Source: an uncultured Chryseobacterium sp. (GTDB taxonomy: Bacteria; Bacteroidota; Bacteroidia; Flavobacteriales; Weeksellaceae). From it: a stretch of 64,000 nucleotides of DNA. This document shows positions 54,556 through 63,877 of this stretch, piece after piece. The position numbers were made by a program, and so were the translations under genes. The notes beneath the pieces are model-generated. The model was given only the letters and a program-made list of their open reading frames with translations. It did no database searches and was not told the DNA's origin. The stretch is from contig CAJYLH010000016.1 of the NCBI GenBank assembly GCA_913775525.1, positions 1 through 64,000 of the forward strand, read 5' to 3'. How positions within the stretch are numbered: the stretch's first letter is position 1; each line of letters begins with the position of its first letter.

Positions 54556-54574
54556 ATTTGTTGTGGTAACAATC

Positions 54575-57391
54575 TTAGTACCATCCCCGCCGTGCTGCAT
54601 TGATTACAGAACCCAGGTTTAAAACCAGAGTATACCTGATGCGGCGTGCATAATCTTTAAAGGATGGCTCGAATCCCAGCGAAGACTGTACAGGGAAGTA
54701 TATTTCAAGGAAATCAGGAATGATGCGTACTTTTACGCCCGTGTCCCAGATAAACTTGGCCGGTTGGTTTTTATTCTTGTACATTCCTGCATCTGCGTAT
54801 ACATGGAATATTTTCCATACACTGGAATCTACGTTGAATGAAGTGATCCACTGATTGACCGTGCTCGGAATGAATGACTTAAATCCTCCGTCAGCAAGAA
54901 TAAACTGTTGGGAAAGAATTCCGCTTGTCGCACTTTCACCCAGCAAAGTATAGGAGAAGGCATAGTTGGATACCCTTGATATTCCGTAATTGAAGGTATT
55001 GTTACGGGTTTCATTTTTGATGAAGTATCCGGCAAACAGTCTCAGGCTTAATTTCTGTCTCGGGGCAAATTCCCAGCGGTAGAATCCTTCCGCACTTACC
55101 TTATGGAAGTCTTCCATCCATTGTGTGCTTACACTCAGGCTTTTTTCATGGATCATCTGGTTATCCGTATAGGCATAGCCGGCACTCCATAAGTTGTATT
55201 TGCCATAATCATTTCTTGCGATCATGGCAGTGCTCAGATCCCTTTCAAGATAGTTATAGGAAATTCCGATGCCTCTGCTTACCGTGCTCCTTGGATTTTT
55301 CTGGAAGTTGATGCTGGAATATACGGTTGCTTTACGGTATGCCAGTTCATAATCATAGTGAAAGTATGATCCAGAAACTCCGAAGGTCAGACTGCGTATG
55401 GTACTTTCTGCCGGCAGGAAAGAGTAGGAGACCCCTCCAGATCCGGTAAGCTTTCCGGTTCCGGTACTGTATGTAGGTGTAACGGAATACAGGAATTTCT
55501 GATCAAACAGAGACTGGTTTTTGAAATTCATTCCGATCAGGAATTTGTCATAAGTATTGCTGAAGCGGACCCTGGGATTGATATAAATTTCATTGAACTC
55601 CGGATTAGGGATATCTTTAATGAATTTCAGTTTGATTTTACGGGTGTTGGAAAAAATTCCTTTGGTATACAGGAAATTATCCCTAAAGGTGGATTCCGGA
55701 AAAATGTAGTCATCATTCAGGGTAATCTTATACACATCAGAAGAAGGTACGGAAGTCAGTGTTGTTCTGCCTTCACCTGTTTCCGTCCAGTATGCTTTTG
55801 TTTCTCCGGTACGGGTTTCGGTCTGCAGTTTTACCGGAATGGCGGCATCTGTATTTTTCGAAATCCTGATCTGCAGGGCATCATTTTCTTTTCTGAATCT
55901 CTTTAGTTTAAAATTAACGCGGTGCTTCCTGTCCATGAAGTCAGAAAGGTAAGTATTGGTAGGATCTTGTGCTGCAAGCTGCTTCAGAAAGTCTTCCGGA
56001 TCTGCCTGCCGGTCCGTATGATCCATGATATAGTTTCTGATGACCGCATCGAATTTTGCCTCACCCATTTTATCTGCAGTATAGCTGAACAACGTACCGG
56101 TTTCAAAGCTGCTGATGGCCATGTCATTGAAGTTGCTCAGAAGAGTATATTCTTCTTTTACTTTCTGGTCCAGGTTCTGGGACATGATATACTGGTAAGC
56201 CAGTCCGTAGCGTTCTATCAGTTTCACCCGGGAAGCATGGAATAGTTTTAAAGGCTTGAATCCTAAAATTTTAGTTTCCGGCAAAGCACCCAGAATCCTG
56301 GTTTCCGGATAGAACTTTTTCAGATACTGCATTTCCAGATAAGACTTCAGCCCGTTTTTAAGCCAGTGGTCTTTTTGTTTGTTGGTAATAACGGTTTCAT
56401 CCAGGACTTTTTTGGCGATGATCCCGAAATAATCCTGGTCTGTTTTTTCCGCATTGGTAAACAGGCGGAATTTAAATTTCCAGAAAGAAATATCATTGTT
56501 TCCGAAAAAATCTTCCTTACTCCTGAATTTATCTGAAATGAACAGTTTTTCAGGAATGCTGCCTGTCCTTTCTTTGATAAAGGCAAGGTGCAGGGGAAGA
56601 AAGAATTCAAGGTTTTGCTTTTCTTCCGGCTTCAGCGGATAACCGAACTGGATTTCCGTATGGATGCCGTCTGCGTTTACCGTGATCGAAGGATAGTCCT
56701 GATCGGAAATAAGGAACTCCGGATCAGAATCCAGATAGCCCCGGAAAGAATTGGCGGATGTTTCAGGAAGGTTGCTTTCGGCGTGGTTGCCTGTGGGAAG
56801 ACTGAAATTGACGGTCCAGAAAGTATTAAAACTTACGGACTCTTCAATATCGTAATAGTCCCTTTTGAAATTATTGTCCGGATCAAAATGATCCGGAACA
56901 ATAAAAAAATATTTTAAAGCAATATCGTGCTCAGATGTTCCATAACCGGTAAACCGTTGATCGGGAAGCTGAAGCTGATAATGCAGGTGGAGGGTAATAT
57001 TCTTACCAGGTTCTAAAGGCTGGGGCAGCGCCAGGAAAATATTTTCACCGGCCGGGCTGTCAACAGGAATGGACTGACCGCCATCGCCTGAAATATTCAG
57101 TCCGGAAACTTCACCCAGCTGTTCTTTACGGGCAAAATGAAGGTCATTGTTCCTGTCTTCCAGCTTACGGTATACCAGAGAAGTATTTCTCTTCTGGTAG
57201 GCTTTAACCCAATTCAGCAGCTTAACGGAGTCCAGCGGTTTTGTAGAATGATTGTAATACACAATCCTCTGATCAATGCTCATTGTCTTCCTGTCCGGAG
57301 AGAGCCTGGCTTCCACACTAATGCTGTCTTTCTGTGCAGATACCTCTGCAATGCCCAAAAGCAAAATAAGACTTATACTAACCTTTTTCAA
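54575..57391 (-). CDS. M1-peptidase-like protein fused to an outer-membrane barrel, HExxH lost
   Basis: 938 residues. Signal peptide (1-19, EVSAQ), an N-terminal M1-type beta domain (about 20-230), a helical gluzincin-like domain (about 270-500) and a C-terminal barrel (about 610-938). The M1 second-ligand region is recognisable in DHWLKNGLKSYLEMQYLKKF, but where HExxH should lie there is only KKVLDETVITN, so it is probably not a protease. The C-terminal end alternates aromatics as in outer-membrane barrels. The fusion could bind peptides or assist envelope assembly; its role is unknown. Confidence 0.75.
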   Translation of the reverse strand: MKKVSISLILLLGIAEVSAQKDSISVEARLSPDRKTMSIDQRIVYYNHSTKPLDSVKLLNWVKAYQKRNTSLVYRKLEDRNNDLHFARKEQLGEVSGLNISGDGGQSIPVDSPAGENIFLALPQPLEPGKNITLHLHYQLQLPDQRFTGYGTSEHDIALKYFFIVPDHFDPDNNFKRDYYDIEESVSFNTFWTVNFSLPTGNHAESNLPETSANSFRGYLDSDPEFLISDQDYPSITVNADGIHTEIQFGYPLKPEEKQNLEFFLPLHLAFIKERTGSIPEKLFISDKFRSKEDFFGNNDISFWKFKFRLFTNAEKTDQDYFGIIAKKVLDETVITNKQKDHWLKNGLKSYLEMQYLKKFYPETRILGALPETKILGFKPLKLFHASRVKLIERYGLAYQYIMSQNLDQKVKEEYTLLSNFNDMAISSFETGTLFSYTADKMGEAKFDAVIRNYIMDHTDRQADPEDFLKQLAAQDPTNTYLSDFMDRKHRVNFKLKRFRKENDALQIRISKNTDAAIPVKLQTETRTGETKAYWTETGEGRTTLTSVPSSDVYKITLNDDYIFPESTFRDNFLYTKGIFSNTRKIKLKFIKDIPNPEFNEIYINPRVRFSNTYDKFLIGMNFKNQSLFDQKFLYSVTPTYSTGTGKLTGSGGVSYSFLPAESTIRSLTFGVSGSYFHYDYELAYRKATVYSSINFQKNPRSTVSRGIGISYNYLERDLSTAMIARNDYGKYNLWSAGYAYTDNQMIHEKSLSVSTQWMEDFHKVSAEGFYRWEFAPRQKLSLRLFAGYFIKNETRNNTFNYGISRVSNYAFSYTLLGESATSGILSQQFILADGGFKSFIPSTVNQWITSFNVDSSVWKIFHVYADAGMYKNKNQPAKFIWDTGVKVRIIPDFLEIYFPVQSSLGFEPSFKDYARRIRYTLVLNLGSVINAARRGWY

Positions 57392-57443
57392 TATCCCGAT
57401 AAAGTATCAAATATAACTTATTTTGAAGAAATTAAGAAAAAAA

Positions 57444-58823
57444 TTACACTTCCGTAGGATTTTTTTCTAAAGATTGCAGATAAGCGTTCCATCCTTCATT
57501 TTTATAATTCAGAGCTGCTTTTTCAGCATCTTCAGCTTTATAGATACCCCTTCCTACAATAATGAAGTCTGTGTGAAGCGTTTTGAATACATGTTCAGGC
57601 GTATTGTACTGCTGTCCTTTTCCGTCTCCGGAATCCGCGAGGTTGACTCCGGGTGTAAAGAGAAGGATATCCTCAGGAACTTTGTTCTGGGAAACAGCAC
57701 CGATAACATTCGGGTGAGACAATGCAATGTTCAGGGCCTCTTGACGGTAACTGTTGGTGGTAAGCGTACCTTTGGATGACATCCCGATGATGGCTACCAC
57801 CCCTACATTGGTAAAGCAGTCCAGGGATTCAAATCCTCCGATCACCTGTGAGGTCACAAAGTCTGCCCAGTCTGTAATTCTAAACACACCGCTGGTAAAC
57901 TGAAGTTCCTGCGTATTTCCGATATCGGCAAATTTACGGTCTTCCATCAGTAAAAACTGGTGCTTCAGTGCAAGTTCCTTTAACGGAAGTATGGTTTTCT
58001 CATAATCGAAATCGGAGATGATATCGATATGGGTTTTAAGGGCAATAATGTGCGGGCCGGTTTTTTCGGCCAGATCTAATAACTCCTGAGTTGTGGTAAC
58101 ATCGGCAGAAGCAATAAGGTTGGATTTCTTGGCTAATGCAATTTCCAGTAACTTTTTTGAAACGGAATGCTGTGCGCATTTCAGTTTGCTTTCGTAAGAC
58201 TGTCGGTATTCCTCTTTGAACTGGACGTGATTTCCTTTCAGGAAATCCTGAATCCTCTGTACTTCATCATCTGCGAGCTTACCATCTTCCTTAAGGATAG
58301 AGCATACTTCGGATATATTGAACAAAGTATGGACACGGTAGCCTTTGCTTTCCAGAAGCTGCTTTCCGCCCTGTTCACGGTCCAGAACCACTACGATATC
58401 GGCTACTTTAAGGTCCTCCTGTTCAATTTCAGCAATCGTTTCTATCAGGGATTTTCCGGAAGTAATGACGTCTTCTACCAAAAGGCAGTTATGCCCCTTC
58501 TGATAAATGCCTTCAATCATCTTTTTAGTCCCGTATTCTTTGGCTTCTTTTCTTTTGATGATCAGCGGAATATAGCTTTCCAGTGACATGGCTGTAGCCA
58601 TTGGGAGAGCAGCATAAGGAACTCCGCAGATCAGGTCGAAATTATCCAGTGGAAGCATGTCCAGAAGATAATTTGCCAGGTTTTTAAGAATTTTAGGATC
58701 AGAAGCAAGGGGTCTTAAATCCACATAAAACGGACTTTCTATACCGCTTTTCAGGGTGAACCTCCCAAACTTGATGATGCCGAGTTTGTAGCATTCTAAA
58801 AAGAAATCTTTTTTACTTTCCAT
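57444..58823 (-). CDS. pyrEF: Bifunctional UMP synthase: orotate phosphoribosyltransferase and OMP decarboxylase
   Basis: 459 residues. Residues 1-190: OPRT with CLLVEDVITSGKSLIETIAE (PRPP motif). Residues about 210-459: OMP decarboxylase of the eukaryote-like group, with LMEDRKFADIGNTQELQ (catalytic Asp-Lys-Asp region). The order matches eukaryotic UMPS. It performs the last two steps of de novo UMP synthesis. Bacteria usually have separate pyrE and pyrF. Its own -7 box is at 58843-58850. Confidence 0.95.
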   Translation of the reverse strand: MESKKDFFLECYKLGIIKFGRFTLKSGIESPFYVDLRPLASDPKILKNLANYLLDMLPLDNFDLICGVPYAALPMATAMSLESYIPLIIKRKEAKEYGTKKMIEGIYQKGHNCLLVEDVITSGKSLIETIAEIEQEDLKVADIVVVLDREQGGKQLLESKGYRVHTLFNISEVCSILKEDGKLADDEVQRIQDFLKGNHVQFKEEYRQSYESKLKCAQHSVSKKLLEIALAKKSNLIASADVTTTQELLDLAEKTGPHIIALKTHIDIISDFDYEKTILPLKELALKHQFLLMEDRKFADIGNTQELQFTSGVFRITDWADFVTSQVIGGFESLDCFTNVGVVAIIGMSSKGTLTTNSYRQEALNIALSHPNVIGAVSQNKVPEDILLFTPGVNLADSGDGKGQQYNTPEHVFKTLHTDFIIVGRGIYKAEDAEKAALNYKNEGWNAYLQSLEKNPTEV

Positions 58824-58842
58824 TATTTATTATTAGATGTTG

Positions 58843-58850
58843 CAAATTTA
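58843..58850 (-). promoter_or_regulatory. -7 promoter box of the UMP synthase gene
   Basis: TAAATTTG on the minus strand, ending 19 bases before the ATG at 58823. Confidence 0.65.
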
Positions 58851-58940
58851 AGGATTTGAAAGTGAATAGGGAAATCTGTCCCCAAGGTTTCAATAGACCA
58901 TCCGGCATTATCTGTTGCAGCAGATCAAGATCATATCCAT

Positions 58941-58966
58941 AAAAAACCATTCCTGTAAGGAATGGC
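58941..58966 (-). terminator. Intrinsic terminator of the YkvA-family gene
   Basis: On the minus strand, CCATTCC and GGAATGG arms (58965-58959 and 58953-58947) are followed by a T run (complement of 58941-58946). Confidence 0.85.
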
Positions 58967-58984
58967 TTTATAACGCTTGTTGCT

Positions 58985-59332
58985 TTATTTTATAATTTCG
59001 GCATCAATGACTTTGGTTGGGGAAGGTGAATATTTCTGCTCTGCTTCCCACAGTAAAAATTTATCAACTTCCTTAATGAGTTTCGGGATGGTGATTGATA
59101 AAACAGCCAGGTCATCCATAACACCCAGTACAGGTATTGCTACCTCAGGAAGAAGATCAATAGGAGAGATCACATATAATAATCCCAGCAACGGCAGGAT
59201 CATATCTATGGATCTGATAGGATAGAGTCCTTTTCTCCACATATTGACCATCCTGAAAATGTCAGGTATTTTTCTGACAAATCCTTTATGATTAATAGCC
59301 TCTTTGGCAAGGCTCAGTTTAGAATACTTCAT
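58985..59332 (-). CDS. YkvA-family membrane protein (DUF1232)
   Basis: 115 residues. The DUF1232 core LLGLLYVISPIDLLPE is present, with the family's PIDLLP motif in a membrane-associated helix, and a following GVMDDLAVLSITI. The family is widespread and of unknown function. It is close behind the thioredoxin-like genes but has its own terminator. Confidence 0.92.
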   Translation of the reverse strand: MKYSKLSLAKEAINHKGFVRKIPDIFRMVNMWRKGLYPIRSIDMILPLLGLLYVISPIDLLPEVAIPVLGVMDDLAVLSITIPKLIKEVDKFLLWEAEQKYSPSPTKVIDAEIIK

Positions 59333-59412
59333 TTTGTCTTCGGTTTATAACGGATTTAGATTCAGAAATTTCGCAAATTCTGTACCAAATAAGTATAAAA
59401 TTTAGTTAAATC

Positions 59413-59952
59413 TTATCGGGTGACCGTATCGATGAACCGGTGTACAGACTCTGTATTCCAGTCTTTTGAAGCATCTTCTTTCATCAGGATCCTGCCGTTT
59501 TTCCCCAGCAGGTAAGTGGTTGGGAAAACCTTTGGGAGCAGCTTTTCAGAGATCGGGCTCTGTGCAGTGTATACAGGGACAGAATAATTATTTTCCTTCA
59601 GGAATTTTCTTACGGCATCTTCCTGATCGTTCATGGCTATCAGCACAAAGTCCACCTTATCTTTTCTGCCTTCATATAATTTCTGGATTGTAGGCCATTC
59701 CTGCCGACACGGAGGACACCATGTTCCCCAGAAATTGAGGAAAACCGTTTTATCTTTGAAGTTCTTAAGATTGCTGTCCGGCACATTGATGCCCTGCAGC
59801 TCTATATCATAGTCTTCGGCAGGAATGGTCACTGCATTTTCAATCGTTGCTACAGGAAAAAACTGTTCCTGAAGAAAGCTTTTCACTCCCGGTATCAGTA
59901 CGATACCCGCAATCAGTAGTATAATGACAATATAGATGATTCCTTTTTTCAT
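59413..59952 (-). CDS. TlpA-like thiol-disulfide reductase, membrane-anchored
   Basis: 179 residues. An N-terminal membrane anchor (about 5-22, IIYIVIILLIAGIVLIPG) and a thioredoxin domain with GTWCPPCRQEWP, the redox cysteines at C79 and C82. It would act in the periplasm, reducing or isomerising envelope disulfides or supporting cytochrome maturation. Its ATG overlaps the stop of the preceding thioredoxin-like gene by four bases (59949-59952), so the two are coupled. Confidence 0.93.
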   Translation of the reverse strand: MKKGIIYIVIILLIAGIVLIPGVKSFLQEQFFPVATIENAVTIPAEDYDIELQGINVPDSNLKNFKDKTVFLNFWGTWCPPCRQEWPTIQKLYEGRKDKVDFVLIAMNDQEDAVRKFLKENNYSVPVYTAQSPISEKLLPKVFPTTYLLGKNGRILMKEDASKDWNTESVHRFIDTVTR

Positions 59953-60512
59953 AGCAGTTCCAGAATTTCCTGCACCGCATCTTTGCCTCTGTTTTTGGCA
60001 TAATAGATTTGCAGGTCATTATAAAAGTGTTCTTTAGGATAAGCATGCGGATCTGCCTTGTGCTTCATCAGCAATGCTCTTCCGTAAGCCGGCCTCGGGC
60101 CCCAGGAAGCTTTTACCTCATCATTCTCATCCAGGATGATTACTTTCGGGATCGATTCCGTACCATTGGTAAGAAACTGGCTGATCAGGCTTTTATCGGA
60201 ATCCCTGAGGAAAATTTTTACGTCGTTATGGCCTTCAAAGAATTTTACCAGTGCAGGAACTGTGGCGCTGGCATCACCGCACCATACTTCGGAAATAATC
60301 AGGATCTTTCCGGTAAACTGCTTGACTTTAAGTTCAGCAAGCTGCTCCGGATCCGGGAGGTATTTTTTCAGTGTCCTCTCAATCCTCTGTAGCCCCAATT
60401 CGTAATACGGCTTGTATTCCAGATCATGTTCATTGCCCGGATATTCCAGCCTCTGTTTTCCTATAGCCACATACTCATCAAACGTAATGGCTTTTTCCCA
60501 GTAATTTTTCAT
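59949..60512 (-). CDS. Thioredoxin-fold protein without CxxC (Thioredoxin_9-like)
   Basis: 187 residues from the ATG at 60512 (an in-frame GTG two codons earlier is possible). The thioredoxin fold is recognisable (KILIISEVWCGDASATVPALVKF, IPKVIILDENDEVKASWGPRPA), but the active site is WCGDA: one cysteine only. The family (Thioredoxin_9) is known in Bacteroidota; it may bind thiols or act with the TlpA-like partner, whose gene it overlaps. aroC lies 11 bases upstream on the same strand, so all three probably share a transcript. Confidence 0.88.
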   Translation of the reverse strand: MKNYWEKAITFDEYVAIGKQRLEYPGNEHDLEYKPYYELGLQRIERTLKKYLPDPEQLAELKVKQFTGKILIISEVWCGDASATVPALVKFFEGHNDVKIFLRDSDKSLISQFLTNGTESIPKVIILDENDEVKASWGPRPAYGRALLMKHKADPHAYPKEHFYNDLQIYYAKNRGKDAVQEILELL

Positions 60513-60523
60513 TACCACAATAT

Positions 60524-61594
60524 TTAAAAATGGTTGATATTTCTTGTTTTATCGATCAGGTATAAATCTGCCAGGACGAAAGCAGCCAGGCTTTCCACCA
60601 CCGGAACAGCCCGTGGCAGCACGCATGGATCATGTCTTCCCTTGCCTTCCACCATTACGGCATTGCCGTCACGGTCAACACTTTCCTGTGGCCGCAGCAC
60701 TGTAGCAACCGGTTTGAATGCTACCCGGAAATAAATATCCATACCATTTGAGATTCCGCCCTGGATTCCGCCTGAGAGGTTGGACTGGGTGGTGAAATCG
60801 GTGTTGAACAGATCATTGTGGTCCTTTCCGGTCATTTTGGCGCCGCAGAATCCGCTTCCGTATTCAAATCCTTTACATGCATTGATATTCAGCATGGCTT
60901 TTGCCAGTTCAGCCTGAAGTTTTGAGAAAACAGGCTCTCCGATACCGGCAGGAACGTTCTTGATGACACAGGTGATGGTACCGCCTATGGTATTGCCTTC
61001 TTTTTTTATTTCTTTGATACGGTCAATCATTTTTTCTGCAGTTTCTGCATCAGGACAGCGCACTTCATTCGTTTCCGTAAGAGAAAAGTCCAGCGCCTGA
61101 TATGGCTTTTCACAGAAAATATCGCCTACAGAAGAAACATAAGCATTTATTTCAACGGTTTTTAATAACTGTTTTGCCAATGCTCCTGCCACAACCCAGT
61201 TCATGGTTTCCCGTGCAGAAGATTTCCCGCCACCGCGGTAATCCCTGATACCGAATTTCCGGTCATAGGTAAAATCCGCATGGCTTGGGCGGTAAGACTG
61301 TGCAATATGATCGTAATCTTTTGATTTCTGGTTTTCGTTTTCAATAATAAACCCGATCGGAGTTCCGGTGGTTTGCCCTTCAAAAATCCCTGAAAGGAAA
61401 CGTACGGTATCGCTTTCTTTTCTCTGGGTAACAATAGCGGATTGTCCTGGTTTCCTGCGGTCCAGCTCATACTGGATCTGGTCCTGATCTATCATCAGCC
61501 CGGAAGGGAAATTATTGATGATGCCGCCATAAGCCGGCCCATGACTTTCCCCAAATGTGGTAAGACTGAGAAGATTGCCTAAAGTATTCAACAT
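60524..61594 (-). CDS. aroC: Chorismate synthase
   Basis: 356 residues. Starts [19 protein letters not shown], with [20 protein letters not shown] and [20 protein letters not shown] near the end, all conserved in AroC. It makes chorismate from EPSP with reduced FMN. No other aro gene is near. Its -7 box ends five bases before the ATG (probably leaderless); the thioredoxin-like genes follow 11 bases downstream. Confidence 0.97.
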   Translation of the reverse strand: MLNTLGNLLSLTTFGESHGPAYGGIINNFPSGLMIDQDQIQYELDRRKPGQSAIVTQRKESDTVRFLSGIFEGQTTGTPIGFIIENENQKSKDYDHIAQSYRPSHADFTYDRKFGIRDYRGGGKSSARETMNWVVAGALAKQLLKTVEINAYVSSVGDIFCEKPYQALDFSLTETNEVRCPDAETAEKMIDRIKEIKKEGNTIGGTITCVIKNVPAGIGEPVFSKLQAELAKAMLNINACKGFEYGSGFCGAKMTGKDHNDLFNTDFTTQSNLSGGIQGGISNGMDIYFRVAFKPVATVLRPQESVDRDGNAVMVEGKGRHDPCVLPRAVPVVESLAAFVLADLYLIDKTRNINHF

Positions 61595-61599
61595 AGATA

Positions 61600-61607
61600 C
61601 AAATTTA
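61600..61607 (-). promoter_or_regulatory. -7 promoter box five bases before the aroC start codon
   Basis: TAAATTTG on the minus strand, then TATCT, then the ATG at 61594. Confidence 0.6.
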
Positions 61608-61642
61608 CAGCTTTTTTTTAAGGGAGGAAGCGAACCAAGAGT

Positions 61643-63280
61643 CTATTGATAGCTTTTTTCGATGGTGTGCATAATCTGCTTTACCTGGCGTTGTTGTTCC
61701 GGGGTCAGTTTTTGATGTATAAAACCTTTCCGTATATTCTGCTGGTCTTTGAGCTGAGGAAATACGCCTGCACGGGCATATTCAAAAATATAGCTTTCTG
61801 ATATAGCAGGTAGGGGAGTATCAAAATTAAAAGGATATTTTTCCGATACATGAAAAGAAAGATTACCGACTTTAAAAGACCTGAAACGGTAATAATGATA
61901 GACAGAAGGCCGGTACAGCTGTTGACTTTCAAAATATCCCATAAAACTTCCCGGCCTGAAACTGGGAACCCAAGCCTGAAGTGCCGAAGGAAAAGCAAGG
62001 CATCCTATTGAAGCGATACTTAAACCCAGGCAGATGCTGAGTGCACTTTTTCTGCTGATATAGGGTTGGCAAAGGACAAAAAAGACAACAAAAAACACAT
62101 CAATAAAAAAGCGGTATTGCGCAGAGAATGTAAGGACCAGTATACATTTTATGATAACAGCGATACAGATACAGGTAAATAATCTGTTTTTTCTGATGAC
62201 CGTATAAATAATAAAAATAATCAGTGTAATGACGAATGAAATATGAATGGCGGATTTGATCCCGGTAAGAAAAAGCCAATGACTGATAGATTCAATCAAA
62301 GAGAATTTCTGGATAGCATTATAAGAATACTGCATATCATATGTTTTCTGCACTGCATATTGAGAGGACAGCCTCAATACTTCAGAATCCGGTTTCCAGG
62401 ATATTCCGAAATCTCCCAATGCTATTGGAAATACAGGGTATCCGAATGTCCACATATTTTTAAAGAAAAACAGGATGAGAATGAAAATACCGAAAGCCAT
62501 TTTCCTGAAGGAAGCTTTTACAATAAAGATAGTGTACAGAAAGCCCAGGATTGGAAGCCAGATCATAGTCGGTTTTATAGCAAAAACCCACACAGAAAGG
62601 CCGAAAAGGACTGCCGTATTTCTATTCCCGTTCAGGATCTCGTTCAGGATGATTAAGGAGATAACCAGGACAGGGAGGTCCGGACTGGGGGATTGGGTAA
62701 AGAACAGAAAAAAAGGAACCAGGCAAAGCTGTGCCCAGCTTTTGTTTTCAATAATATACAGTACATAGGTAATAAGCAATACAGAATTGATCCTCAGGAA
62801 CGGGTCTGCAATTCCTGAAAAGCCTGCCTGGAATATATGCCACACTGACATTTGCCCGAGAATCAGATCCAGGTTTGAAATCCCCTGAACCAGCCCGTAA
62901 TTATGGAGCCACTGAACGGTGGGAACATAATAGCCGAAATGGTCAAGAATAAAAGGATAGAAGGAACTGCTGAATAGTATGATCAATGTCATCATCAATA
63001 ATAGCGCACCATCTCTTTTTGATACATAATACAATTCTTTATACAGTTTTTCTTTAATGAAGAAGAATAAACCTGCTGCGATAACCGGCACTTCAGTGTA
63101 TGTATTTAAAGGGACAAAAAATGCGGCAATCGTCCATGCTAAACTTATACCTGCCATTCCCATGATTATTTTGGCTGCTATTCCCTGTGAGAACCTGCAT
63201 CCGCAATAATGTTGTATGGCATGACCCAGACCCATGAGGACCGGAAGAATCAAAAGACAGGAAAGGAAAAGTAAGGCCAT
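61643..63280 (-). CDS. Polytopic membrane protein, LIC_10190-like
   Basis: 545 residues from the ATG at 63280. About twelve membrane helices with short loops, like the LIC_10190 family and, more distantly, GT-C type glycosyltransferases; a conserved-looking DHFGYYVPTVQWLHNYG loop follows the fourth or fifth helix. The C-terminal 90 residues are soluble. A TTG at 63307 would extend the frame by nine residues, but it lies inside a terminator hairpin and is unlikely. Function unknown; a role in envelope glycan assembly is a weak inference. Confidence 0.6.
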   Translation of the reverse strand: MALLFLSCLLILPVLMGLGHAIQHYCGCRFSQGIAAKIIMGMAGISLAWTIAAFFVPLNTYTEVPVIAAGLFFFIKEKLYKELYYVSKRDGALLLMMTLIILFSSSFYPFILDHFGYYVPTVQWLHNYGLVQGISNLDLILGQMSVWHIFQAGFSGIADPFLRINSVLLITYVLYIIENKSWAQLCLVPFFLFFTQSPSPDLPVLVISLIILNEILNGNRNTAVLFGLSVWVFAIKPTMIWLPILGFLYTIFIVKASFRKMAFGIFILILFFFKNMWTFGYPVFPIALGDFGISWKPDSEVLRLSSQYAVQKTYDMQYSYNAIQKFSLIESISHWLFLTGIKSAIHISFVITLIIFIIYTVIRKNRLFTCICIAVIIKCILVLTFSAQYRFFIDVFFVVFFVLCQPYISRKSALSICLGLSIASIGCLAFPSALQAWVPSFRPGSFMGYFESQQLYRPSVYHYYRFRSFKVGNLSFHVSEKYPFNFDTPLPAISESYIFEYARAGVFPQLKDQQNIRKGFIHQKLTPEQQRQVKQIMHTIEKSYQ

Positions 63281-63314
63281 AAAAAAAGATTGCTTAAAAA
63301 TAAGCAATCTTTTT
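63281..63314 (-). terminator. Terminator-like hairpin ending at a start codon
   Basis: 14-bp perfect stem (63301-63314 with 63283-63296), AAAA/TTTT loop, followed on the minus strand by a T run that touches the ATG at 63280. It ends the lipoprotein transcript and precedes the membrane-protein gene. Confidence 0.85.
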
Positions 63315-63331
63315 ATGATGTATGCGAAATG

Positions 63332-63877
63332 TTAATTTCTAGGAGTTACCCTTCCGTCTTTTCTATCCTGTGATCTACCGATGGTATAACCGGTAGCACC
63401 ACCAACAACCCCACCAATGACAGCACCAAGACCTCTGTTCTTTCTGCTGATAATGGCTCCCGCTGCTGCACCACCCACTGTACCGATAATCGTTCCTTTA
63501 GCAGCCTTACTCATTCCTCTTTTCTGAGTAGTTCCCTGAGATGCACTGCTTCCGTTATTGGCATACGATCCGTTAGATCCGGAATTATAATTCCTGTCTC
63601 TGTAGACGGTTCTGGTTTCCCTGATCACTTTAGGAGTAGAAGCAGCGGCTGCAGCTGTTTTAGCTTTCTGAACCTCTGCAATGCTGTCCGCCTTTTTCTG
63701 TGTTTCGTAGGCCATCCGCTCTTTTTCAATCGCGAGTTTCTGTTTTTCTATTTCAAGCTGTCTCATCTGAAACTCAATTTTCTGCTGTTCCAATGATTTT
63801 TCAGCAATCTGATCATCTTTTTTACAGGCGGTCAGTAAAAAAACTGATACGAGACCTGTGAGCATTATACGTTTCAT
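63332..63877 (-). CDS. Lipoprotein with coiled coil and glycine zipper
   Basis: 181 residues. Signal peptide and lipobox LLTAC with Cys18, then KKDDQ. Residues about 28-75 form a charged coiled coil (EFQMRQLEIEKQKLAIEKER), a Ser/Asn/Gly linker (about 95-115), and a C-terminal glycine zipper (GTIIGTVGGAAAGAIISRKN and following) ending in a basic tail. Such YMGG-like zippers insert into membranes or pack against them. Function unknown. Its terminator runs up to the next start codon. Confidence 0.85.
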   Translation of the reverse strand: MKRIMLTGLVSVFLLTACKKDDQIAEKSLEQQKIEFQMRQLEIEKQKLAIEKERMAYETQKKADSIAEVQKAKTAAAAASTPKVIRETRTVYRDRNYNSGSNGSYANNGSSASQGTTQKRGMSKAAKGTIIGTVGGAAAGAIISRKNRGLGAVIGGVVGGATGYTIGRSQDRKDGRVTPRN

